Shown one piece after another: positions 1-5,148 of a stretch of DNA of 5,199 nucleotides. The notes beneath the pieces are model-generated. The model saw only the letters and a list, made by a program, of their open reading frames with translations. It was not told where the DNA came from and did no database searches. The first letter of the stretch is position 1; each line of letters starts with the position of its first letter. Position numbers and translations under genes: made by a program. Source of the stretch: Halobacteriales archaeon QH_10_70_21 (GTDB taxonomy: Archaea > Halobacteriota > Halobacteria > Halobacteriales > Haloarculaceae); the NCBI GenBank assembly GCA_003021325.1, contig PXQM01000065.1:4283-9481 (forward strand), in the 5' to 3' direction.

Positions 1-30
1 CGAGCGGAGCGGGTCGTCCTCCCCGTACAT
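1..30 (-). CDS. 5' end of a probable downstream operon gene (partial)
   Basis: An ATG at 30-28 opens a reading frame that runs off the window edge and reads MYGEDDPLRS. It starts 4 nt after the TAG stop of the regulator gene, the tight spacing expected inside an operon. Every codon after the ATG ends in G or C, and the peptide is acidic, matching the neighbouring haloarchaeal genes. Ten residues are too few to name a family. By context it could be another acyl-CoA-related enzyme, but that is a guess. It could also be a chance frame, since no strong ribosome binding site is visible. Confidence 0.5.
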   Translation of the reverse strand, partial: MYGEDDPLRS

Positions 31-34
31 CCCG

Positions 35-556
35 CTATCGGTCGCCGTCGTGGAGGCTCTCGAGTATCTCGGGGTCGGTCCGGAACTTCAGCACGTTGTG
101 GACGATTGAGTTCCGCAGGTTGTCGACCGCCTCGCCGTGGTGCTTGTAGAAGTCGTGTATCCACTTCGACTGGGACTGCCGGGTCGGGAACATCATCACC
201 GATTTCCACTGGTACTCGCCGTCCGACAGGAAGTAAAACAGCGTGTTCGGCGACCCGCGGATGTACTCCATGGCGGGCTGCCACTCCTCCTCGAAGTTCT
301 CGGGGTTGAACTTGAACTCGAACAGCGCGAAGTGGAAGTACTCCTCGTTGGGGATGATGGCCTCGCGGAAGACTCCCTCCTCCCGCATCCCGCGGATGGA
401 CTCGGAGACGGTGACGTGGGAGACGTCGATGCCGTACTTCTCGTCGAGGATTCGCGCGAGGTCCCGCGACGACAGTTGGGGGTCCCGGGAGAGCTCCCGG
501 AGCACCAGCACGTCGCGTTCTTTGAACTCCCAGTTCGGGTCGTCGCTCGAAGCCAT
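35..556 (-). CDS. Lrp/AsnC-like winged helix-turn-helix transcriptional regulator
   Basis: This 173-residue acidic protein is a probable DNA-binding regulator. Residues about 11-67 fit a winged helix: a first helix (ERDVLVLRELSRD), a second and recognition region (LSSRDLARILDEKYGI then SHVTVSESIRGMREEGV), and a short wing leading into FREAIIPN. Residues about 72-165 form a separate domain rich in Phe, Tyr and Trp (for example YFHFALFEFKF and LFYFLSDGEYQWKSVMMF). It sits where an effector-binding domain would be in Lrp-type proteins, but I do not recognise a classic RAM domain in it. The ATG at 556 follows the hydrolase stop by 6 nt. A GGTGA stretch about 10 nt upstream may be a weak Shine-Dalgarno site. 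As the third gene of the acyl-CoA dehydrogenase operon it plausibly controls that operon in response to a pathway CoA ester or acid. That role is inferred from position only. Confidence 0.8.
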   Translation of the reverse strand: MASSDDPNWEFKERDVLVLRELSRDPQLSSRDLARILDEKYGIDVSHVTVSESIRGMREEGVFREAIIPNEEYFHFALFEFKFNPENFEEEWQPAMEYIRGSPNTLFYFLSDGEYQWKSVMMFPTRQSQSKWIHDFYKHHGEAVDNLRNSIVHNVLKFRTDPEILESLHDGDR

Positions 557-562
557 GGACGA

Positions 563-1420
563 CTACTCACCCCCCACCTTGGTGTCCCTTTCGGTCACGA
601 ACGCCGCCAGTTCCTCGCGGTACCCCTCGGTGCGGTCCTCGACGACCCAGTGGTAGGCGTCGGCGAGTTCGACCACCTCGCCGCCCAGCTCGTCGGCCAG
701 CCGCTCGCCGTACGCCAGCGGCTGCATGACGTCGTCGGCCCCCCACAGACAGCACACGTCGGCGTCGATGTCTCCGTACGGTATCTCGGTGGTGTGGTTC
801 GTGTTCGTCGCGACAGCGGCGCGGGCCAGCGCGCGCTTGCCTCCCTCGCGGAGCCACGGCGCCTTCATCCCCGCGACGAACTCGGGGTCGGCCTCGCCGT
901 GGGCGCCCTCGACGAACGCGGCCTCCAGTTTGGCCTCGAACTCGTCGTCGTCCATCCCGGCCGTCCGGGGCAGCCCGAGCGTCGCGATGAACTCGACCGG
1001 CCAGGAGTCGTAGCAGACGGCGTTCGAGAGGACGAGCCGGTCGACGCGGTCGGGGCTGTGGGCCGCAAGCCGCAGGGCGGCGCCGCCGCCGATGTCGTGG
1101 GCCACGACCGTCGCCGTCTCGGCGCCGACGGCGTCGAGGAGCGACCCGAGCATCGCCTCCTGTGCCCGGATTGACCGGTCGAAGCCCTCGCCGGCCGCGG
1201 AGTTGCCGTAGCCGAGCAGGTCCGGCGCGAGGACGTGGTGGTCGTCGGCGAACGCGGGCGCGACGTCCCGCCACAGGAACGACCACGTCGGAATCCCGTG
1301 GACGAAAAGCAGCGTCCCGTCGCCAGGGTCGCCGGCCTCGTAGAACGCCACCTCGAGGTCGTGGCCGTCGACGCCGACCGTCGTCGTCCGCTGTCGGGCC
1401 CCCCACTCCTCGTGGTTCAT
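563..1420 (-). CDS. Alpha/beta hydrolase, haloalkane dehalogenase/epoxide hydrolase-like (Asp nucleophile)
   Basis: This is a 285-residue alpha/beta-hydrolase-fold enzyme, probably cytoplasmic, and the length is normal for the family. The oxyanion-hole region is HGIPTWSFLWR (41-51). The nucleophile elbow is VAHDIGGGAAL, with Asp109 as the likely nucleophile. The acid is probably Asp230 in WGADDVMQP (226-233), and the catalytic base is His257 in AYHWVVEDR. An Asp rather than Ser nucleophile, together with HGxPTW, places it with haloalkane dehalogenases and epoxide hydrolases. However, the halide-holding Trp after the nucleophile is Ile110, and the Asn or Glu of HGNP/HGEP is Ile43, so dehalogenation is doubtful. 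An epoxide, ester or other C-X hydrolase is equally possible. The ATG at 1420 overlaps the acyl-CoA dehydrogenase stop as ATGA, implying translational coupling, so its substrate may come from the same acyl-CoA pathway (inference). Confidence 0.88.
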   Translation of the reverse strand: MNHEEWGARQRTTTVGVDGHDLEVAFYEAGDPGDGTLLFVHGIPTWSFLWRDVAPAFADDHHVLAPDLLGYGNSAAGEGFDRSIRAQEAMLGSLLDAVGAETATVVAHDIGGGAALRLAAHSPDRVDRLVLSNAVCYDSWPVEFIATLGLPRTAGMDDDEFEAKLEAAFVEGAHGEADPEFVAGMKAPWLREGGKRALARAAVATNTNHTTEIPYGDIDADVCCLWGADDVMQPLAYGERLADELGGEVVELADAYHWVVEDRTEGYREELAAFVTERDTKVGGE

Positions 1421-2562
1421 AGGACCCGGTCGGAGATGATGTTCTTCTGTATCTCGCTCGTGCCCTCGTATATCTTCGTGATGCGGGCGTCCCGGTAGAT
1501 GCGCTCGACGGGGTGGTCCGAGACGTAGCCGGCGCCGCCGTGGACCTGCAGCGCCTCGTCGGCGACGTCGACGGCGTGTTCGGAGGCGAACAGCTTCGCC
1601 ATCGACGCCAGCCGGACGGCGGTGTCGTCCGTGTCGCCCTCGACGTGGCTGGCCGCGCGGTAGGTCAACGAGCGGGCGGCCTCGACGTTCGTCGCCATCT
1701 CGGCTATCTTGTGCTCGATGGCCTGGAACTCGCCGATCTTCTGGCCGAACTGCTCGCGCTCGTTGGCGTAGTCGACGGCGGCGTCGAGCGCCCCCTGTGC
1801 GGCGCCGACGGCCTGGGCGGCGACGCTCGTGCGGCCGGAGGCGAAGAAGTCCATCAGCTGGTAGAACCCCTCGTTCTTGGTCCCGACGACGTTGTCGGCC
1901 GGAACGCGGACGTCGTCGAGGACGATCTCGGCCAGATCGGAGGCACGGATACCGAGCTTGTCGTCGATCTTCGTCGGCCGGAAGCCGTCGGTCTCGGTGG
2001 GAACCAGGAAGGCGGTGATGCCGCGGTGCGGCGGGTCGGCCGCCGGGTCGGTTTTGGCCATCACGACGGCCACGTCGGCGACCGTGCCGTTGGTGATCCA
2101 CATCTTGTTGCCGTTGATGACGTACCCGTCGCCGTCGCGCTCGGCGGTCGTCTCCATGCCGGCGACGTTCGAGCCGTGGCCGGGCTCGGAGATACACGAG
2201 CAGGACGCCGACTCGCCGCTCGCGATGCGGGGGAGCCACTCCTCTTTCATCCACTCGTCGCCGTACTCGAGCAGCATCGAGGAGCCGAAGCCGGCGCTGC
2301 CGACCGCGGACCCGATGCCGGGGTCGGCCCGCCACAGCTCCTCGGTGACGACGGTGCGGCCGACCGCGTCCATCCCGGCGCCGCCGTACTCCACGGGGAT
2401 GTGCGGCGAGACGAGGTCGAGTTCCGCCGCCTTCCGCCGGATGTCCTCCGGGTACCTGCCGGTCTCGTCGTGTTCTCGCGCGACCGGCGCTATCTCCGCC
2501 GCCCCGAACTCCCGGACGGCTTCCCTGACCGCCTCGTGTTCGGCCGTGAGCTGAAACGACAT
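1417..2562 (-). CDS. Acyl-CoA dehydrogenase (FAD-dependent)
   Basis: This 381-residue protein is a full-length member of the acyl-CoA dehydrogenase family. It oxidises an acyl-CoA to the trans-2-enoyl-CoA using FAD and passes electrons to an electron-transfer flavoprotein. Visible marks are the helical N-terminal domain (about 1-115), the flavin/substrate loop CISEPGHGSNVAG (123-135, with Asn where TEPxAGSD has Asp), WITNG (155-159), the C-terminal FAD-binding stretch REQFGQKIGEFQAIEHKIAEM (269-289), QVHGGAGYVSDHPVERIYRD (339-358) and IYEGTSEIQ (364-372). Glu366 aligns with the catalytic base of medium-chain enzymes. The start at 2562 gives the usual N-terminus MSFQLTAEHEAVRE and lies about 26 nt below an AT-rich TATA-like box, so the mRNA may be leaderless. 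It is the first gene of a probable operon with the hydrolase and regulator. Chain-length or branched-chain preference cannot be read from the sequence. Confidence 0.95.
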   Translation of the reverse strand: MSFQLTAEHEAVREAVREFGAAEIAPVAREHDETGRYPEDIRRKAAELDLVSPHIPVEYGGAGMDAVGRTVVTEELWRADPGIGSAVGSAGFGSSMLLEYGDEWMKEEWLPRIASGESASCSCISEPGHGSNVAGMETTAERDGDGYVINGNKMWITNGTVADVAVVMAKTDPAADPPHRGITAFLVPTETDGFRPTKIDDKLGIRASDLAEIVLDDVRVPADNVVGTKNEGFYQLMDFFASGRTSVAAQAVGAAQGALDAAVDYANEREQFGQKIGEFQAIEHKIAEMATNVEAARSLTYRAASHVEGDTDDTAVRLASMAKLFASEHAVDVADEALQVHGGAGYVSDHPVERIYRDARITKIYEGTSEIQKNIISDRVL

Positions 2563-2584
2563 ACGCCCTCGACGGCTTCCATCG

Positions 2585-2591
2585 AAAAATA
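2585..2591 (-). promoter_or_regulatory. TATA-like promoter element of the acyl-CoA dehydrogenase operon
   Basis: On the minus strand the box reads TATTTTT. It is centred about 26 nt upstream of the ATG at 2562, in an otherwise GC-rich setting. In haloarchaea the TATA box lies about 25-27 nt before the transcription start, so the transcript would begin at or next to the ATG (leaderless), which fits the lack of a Shine-Dalgarno sequence. The assignment rests on position and composition only. Confidence 0.6.
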
Positions 2592-2599
2592 GATTCCCC

Positions 2600-2613
2600 C
2601 TGTTTCCGAACAG
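2600..2613. promoter_or_regulatory. Inverted repeat upstream of the acyl-CoA dehydrogenase promoter (candidate operator)
   Basis: CTGTT and AACAG form 5-bp inverted arms around a 4-nt centre. The site lies about 9 bp upstream of the TATA-like box, where the BRE or an activator/repressor site would be. It starts just 3 nt beyond the stop of the decayed protease gene, so it might instead be part of a weak terminator, since a T-rich run follows on the minus strand. Five-bp arms are short enough to arise by chance. Confidence 0.3.
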
Positions 2614-2615
2614 CG

Positions 2616-3315
2616 TTAAGAGCGCGCTCGGAGCGGGACGGGGAGCCAGCCAAGTGTCTCGAGGACGCGGTCGGGCGGCAGGACGGGGCCGCGCAACGCG
2701 AGGTAGTCCAGGAGAACGAACCCGAAGCCGTGGACCACCGTCGACGGAGTCGACGGCGTCGAACAGCACGTCGGTCGGCCCCGACTGCAGGAGTTCGACG
2801 GGCGGCTTGCCGGTGTGCATCAGCGCGTACACGCCCGGGCTGATGGGGACGCATCTGAACCCGCGGTCCCGGACGCCGACGCAGAGCAGGCCACGGTAGC
2901 AGGTCTCGGCGGCGAAGGCGACAACCAACAGCTGGACGGCGTGCGGGAGGAGCGACGAGACGGTGAGCGCCGTCGTCCACATCGGGTAGTACTCGCGGCC
3001 GGTCGGCAGCGTCGAGCCGACGACGTAGAACGGCGCCACGAACGCCGCGAAAAGCGCCGCGCCGCGGACGGCGGTCCGGTCGATCCGCCACCCGATGTCG
3101 CCGCCGAACCGGGCGGCGAGCAGCACCGGCAGCGCCACGTGGATGGTGAGGTCCCGGACCAGCCGCTCGTCGATGCCCGAGACGTCCCAGGAGGCCCGCA
3201 GGAGGACGATGACGCCGCCGAGCACCAGCGCGACGCCGACCCAGGGGGTGGGCGGGACCCTCCGGAGTCGGTCGACGACGGCGGACAGGCGGCGGCGGAC
3301 GTCGGCGGCGACTGA
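2616..3315 (-). pseudogene. CPBP-family intramembrane protease, frameshifted and lacking a start
   Basis: The minus strand encodes a multi-pass membrane protein resembling CPBP (CAAX protease/bacteriocin-processing) family glutamic intramembrane proteases. One frame gives hydrophobic segments such as VGVALVLGGVIVLL, LTIHVALPVLLAARF, ALFAAFVAPFYVVG and LPHAVQLLVVAFA. These are followed by the motif ETCYRGLLCVGVRDRG, which resembles EExxxRG with the first Glu as Ala, and by VYALMHTGKPPVELL, the first His motif. After VLFDAVD (about 2739-2760) this frame turns into Pro/Arg-rich nonsense. The next frame continues sensibly as VVHGFGFVLLDYLALRGP and ends at TAA 2618-2616, giving the second His motif and last membrane helix. 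Spacing between motifs suggests a loss of several codons not divisible by three. No ATG or GTG exists in frame before 3225, which is already inside the first membrane helix, so the 5' end is missing too. A sequencing error could explain the frameshift but not the absent start. Confidence 0.75.
2740..2756. repeat. Paired 8-bp direct repeats at the protease frameshift
   Basis: GTCGACGG occurs at 2740-2747 and again at 2749-2756, separated by one base, and a partial copy (GTCGA) follows at 2759-2763. The repeats sit exactly where the protease reading frame breaks. Short direct repeats favour slipped-strand deletion, so they may mark the lesion, although GTCGAC is common in GC-rich halophile DNA. 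Confidence 0.6.
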
Positions 3316-3321
3316 CAGACA

Positions 3322-3362
3322 GCTAGCGGAAGCCCACCCCTCCAGGGGTGGGAGGAACTCAA
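3322..3362 (+). mobile_element. Right-end remnant of an IS200/IS605-IS1341 (TnpB-type) element
   Basis: A perfect 8-bp stem, CCCACCCC (3333-3340) with GGGGTGGG (3345-3352), closes a TCCA loop. It is framed by GCGGAAG before and AGGAACTCAA after. The order GAA, stem-loop, AGG, then TCAA is what is known for the right end of IS200/IS605-family elements, and in tnpB-bearing members it forms the 3' scaffold of the omega RNA, with the guide taken from the flanking DNA. Here the end would be at about 3362, and the flank begins at 3363. No tnpA or tnpB is detectable to its left, because protease coding sequence resumes by about 3315. It is therefore a relic of some 40-50 nt or a very small non-autonomous derivative. 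It could alternatively act as a transcription terminator hairpin between the two flanking genes, although no T-run follows on either strand. Confidence 0.6.
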
Positions 3363-3403
3363 ATCGGTCGCTGTTGCGGTCGGGGTCGAGTGAGCAGGGA
3401 CGC

Positions 3404-3416
3404 AGAAAGAGATTTC
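3404..3416 (-). terminator. Possible T-rich terminator after the enoyl-CoA hydratase family gene
   Basis: The minus strand reads as a pyrimidine-rich tract (GAAATCTCTTTCT) 12 nt beyond the TGA of the crotonase-family gene. Archaeal termination often needs only a T-rich stretch. The tract is interrupted by C and A residues, so the call is weak. Confidence 0.25.
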
Positions 3417-3427
3417 GTTCGTCGCGG

Positions 3428-4219
3428 TCAGCGGCCCTCGAACTCCGGCTCGCGGCCCTCCATGAACGCGGTCGCCCCCTCTTCGTGGTCGTGCGTCCGG
3501 AAGACCGCAGCCTGTGCCGCCGCCTCGTTGTCCTGTGCGTCCCGGAGCGACCCGTCGAAGCCCTGCTCGATGAGCTTCTTCGAGGTGCGGAGCGCGACGG
3601 TCGGCCCGGTCGCGATGGACTCGACGAACTCGTCGGCCTGCGCCTCGAAGTCGTCCTCGTAGACGTGGTTGAACAGGCCCAGTTCTCCGGCCGCCTCGGC
3701 GTCCAGCAACTCCCCGGTGAAGACGAGCTCCTTGGCCTTGCTGACGCCGACCTCCCGGGGCAGCAGGTAGGACGTGCCGGTGTCGATCGCGAGCCCGACC
3801 TGGCGGAAGCCGAAGCTGATGCGGGCCTCGTCGGAGGCCAGGGTGACGTCGGCGGCGATAGCGAGGTTCGCTCCCGCACCGTAGGCGACCCCGTCGACCA
3901 GCGCGATGGTCGGCAGGTGGAACTCGGCGACAGAGCGGACCACCCGGCTGGTCTCGTGCTGGATGCGTTCGACGGCTTCGTGGAGCTCGGCCGCGCCGCT
4001 CATCAGCTGGACCATCGCGCTGACGTCACCGCCGGCACAGAACGTCCCCTCCTTGCCCCGGACGACCAGACACCGCGCCTCGTCGTCGGCCTCGACCTCG
4101 TCGACGGCGTCGACGATGGCCCCCGACATCTCCGCCGACAGCGCGTTGCGGTCGTCCGGCCGGTTCAGCGTCAGCGTCGCCACGCCGTCCTCGATTTCGA
4201 GGAGTACTGGGTCGCTCAT
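3428..4219 (-). CDS. Enoyl-CoA hydratase/isomerase (crotonase) family protein, PaaG-like active site
   Basis: This 263-residue protein is full length for the crotonase superfamily, which binds acyl-CoA thioesters and stabilises an enolate in an oxyanion hole. The oxyanion loop is FCAGGDVS (60-67), and the second loop is VDGVAYGAGANLAIAADV (108-125). The two glutamates of classical hydratases are absent: by alignment they fall at Asn118 (GAGANLA) and Gln140 (FGFRQVG). Asp146 in GLAIDTGTSYLLPREVG lies where PaaG-type isomerases and 4-chlorobenzoyl-CoA dehalogenase have a catalytic Asp, and GAGANLA plus LLPR are typical of PaaG-like proteins. An isomerase or related reaction is therefore likelier than simple hydration. 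The ATG at 4219 is preferred over the in-frame TTG at 4234 because it gives the standard MSDPVLLEIEDGVATLTLNRP start and suits the upstream TATA-like box. It appears to be transcribed alone, since the gene beyond it is decayed. Confidence 0.92.
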   Translation of the reverse strand: MSDPVLLEIEDGVATLTLNRPDDRNALSAEMSGAIVDAVDEVEADDEARCLVVRGKEGTFCAGGDVSAMVQLMSGAAELHEAVERIQHETSRVVRSVAEFHLPTIALVDGVAYGAGANLAIAADVTLASDEARISFGFRQVGLAIDTGTSYLLPREVGVSKAKELVFTGELLDAEAAGELGLFNHVYEDDFEAQADEFVESIATGPTVALRTSKKLIEQGFDGSLRDAQDNEAAAQAAVFRTHDHEEGATAFMEGREPEFEGR

Positions 4220-4225
4220 GGTGTA

Positions 4226-4240
4226 CCCCGACAAGCGGGG
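4226..4240. promoter_or_regulatory. GC-rich inverted repeat between promoter and start codon (candidate operator)
   Basis: CCCCG and CGGGG arms flank a 5-nt ACAAG centre, 7 to 21 nt upstream of the ATG of the crotonase-family gene and downstream of its TATA-like box. This is a typical place for a repressor to block initiation. If transcription began further upstream, the repeat would form a small hairpin in the 5' leader. The short arms limit confidence. Confidence 0.35.
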
Positions 4241-4246
4241 GGACGC

Positions 4247-4258
4247 CTCTTAATCCTT
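4247..4258 (-). promoter_or_regulatory. TATA-like promoter element of the crotonase-family gene
   Basis: The minus strand reads AAGGATTAAGAG, with the TTAA centred about 32 nt upstream of the ATG at 4219, which would give a leader of only a few nucleotides. The purine-rich stretch before it could serve as a BRE. Further AT-rich patches upstream (CTATAT at 4295-4300 and TTATTTTATG at 4281-4290 on the minus strand) are alternative boxes or the terminator region of the ABC gene. The spacer 4220-4347 holds no gene that I can see. Confidence 0.45.
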
Positions 4259-4347
4259 TGGTGCACGTCTGACCATCGTTCATAAAATAACCCGATATAG
4301 AAACATCTGAAAGTATTTGAGACGAGGGGTTAATTCTGGTTAGTTGT

Positions 4348-5148
4348 TCAGACCCCCTCGCCGCCGAGGTACGCCTCCTGGACCTCGGGGTCCTCGGTTA
4401 TCTCGTCGGGGGGTCCCTCGGCGATGAGACGGCCGAAGTTGATGACGATGGCGCGGTCGATGAGCCCGAGCAGCCCGCGCATGTTGTGGTCGACGACGAC
4501 GAGCGTCACGCCGTCGCGGCGGAGCTCCTCCAGCAGCTCGGATATCTGGGCTATCTCGTTGCTGGCCAGTCCGGCGAACGGCTCGTCGACGAGCAGCCCC
4601 TCCGGGTCGGTCGCTATCGCGCGGCCGAGCTCGAGCCGGAGCATCCCCGCGTGGGGGAGCTCGTCCGGCATGCGGTCGAGCTGGTCGCCCAGGCCGACCC
4701 GTTCGCACAGCGCCATCGCCTCCGCACGCGTCTCGCCGCGAAGCCCCGACGAGCAGAACAGCTCGTCGGGGACGAGCGCCGTCTGGACGTTCGCCAGGAC
4801 GGACCGGTCGCCGAACGGCCGGGACTCCTGGAAGGTGCGCGCCGGGCCGCGGCCGACCATCTCGTAGGCGGGCGCGCCGGTGACCGCCCGGCCGCGGTAG
4901 TAGACCGTCCCCTCGGTCGGGGGGTAGCGGCCGGTGATGCAGTTGAAGATCGTCGACTTGCCGGCCCCGTTCGGGCCGATGAAGCCGAGTATCTCGCCCG
5001 CCTCGACGGCGAACGAGAGGTCGTCGACGGCCGTCAGGCCGCCGAACCGCTTGGTGAGGCCGTCGGCGACGAGGACGCCGTCGTCGGGACCGAGCCCGCC
5101 GTCTGCGTCCGGCGCTGCGCCGCCGGACCGTTCCTCGTCGACGCTCAT
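4348..5148 (-). CDS. livG: Branched-chain amino acid-type ABC transporter ATP-binding protein (LivG family)
   Basis: This 266-residue ATPase powers a Liv-type (HAAT family) importer at the inner face of the membrane. After an acidic tail of about 26 residues come the A-loop region VADGLTKRFGGLTAVDDLSF (27-46), Walker A GPNGAGKST (58-66), the Q-loop RTFQESRPF (Gln107), Walker B GLLVDEP (184-190, catalytic Glu189) and the switch His221 in VVDHNM. The C-terminus, DPEVQEAYLGG (253-263), is the Liv-specific tail. The signature loop is unusual: LPHAGMLRLELGRA (164-177) instead of LSYGQQRRLEIARA. The ATG at 5148 is chosen because it forms an ATGA overlap with the preceding gene; an in-frame GTG at 5190 would overlap that gene more deeply. 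The usual partner livF is not immediately downstream. Substrate is uncertain: Liv-type systems also carry urea, amides and organic acids, and the acyl-CoA genes nearby suggest an acid. Confidence 0.92.
   Translation of the reverse strand: MSVDEERSGGAAPDADGGLGPDDGVLVADGLTKRFGGLTAVDDLSFAVEAGEILGFIGPNGAGKSTIFNCITGRYPPTEGTVYYRGRAVTGAPAYEMVGRGPARTFQESRPFGDRSVLANVQTALVPDELFCSSGLRGETRAEAMALCERVGLGDQLDRMPDELPHAGMLRLELGRAIATDPEGLLVDEPFAGLASNEIAQISELLEELRRDGVTLVVVDHNMRGLLGLIDRAIVINFGRLIAEGPPDEITEDPEVQEAYLGGEGV

Noticed and set aside
137..1174. Long plus-strand open frames opposite the regulator and hydrolase, and similar ones at 1513-2592 and 3095-4285.
   Set aside because: They are antisense shadows of well-supported minus-strand genes, with low-complexity Arg/Val/Gly-rich translations and no recognisable domains.
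2739..2760. Programmed ribosomal frameshifting as an explanation for the split protease frame.
   Set aside because: No slippery run or stimulatory structure is apparent, conserved residues appear to be missing at the junction, and the gene also lacks a start codon, all of which favour decay.
563..3091. A long minus-strand open frame running into the alpha/beta hydrolase from far upstream.
   Set aside because: Everything before the ATG at 1420 is an Arg-rich shadow of the dehydrogenase and protease frames; homology-like sequence starts only at MNHEEWGARQ.
3095..3321. A search for a TnpB coding remnant to the left of the IS605-like end.
   Set aside because: No TnpB zinc-finger or RuvC-like motif is visible in any plus-strand frame, and the minus strand here encodes the protease N-terminal membrane segments.
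1417..3879. A single open frame on the minus strand spanning the protease and the acyl-CoA dehydrogenase, suggesting a giant fusion protein.
   Set aside because: The upstream part is an out-of-frame reading of the crotonase gene, and the segment just before 2562 is Pro/Arg-rich nonsense. GC-rich DNA lacks stops, and a promoter-like box plus a standard start at 2562 define the dehydrogenase.
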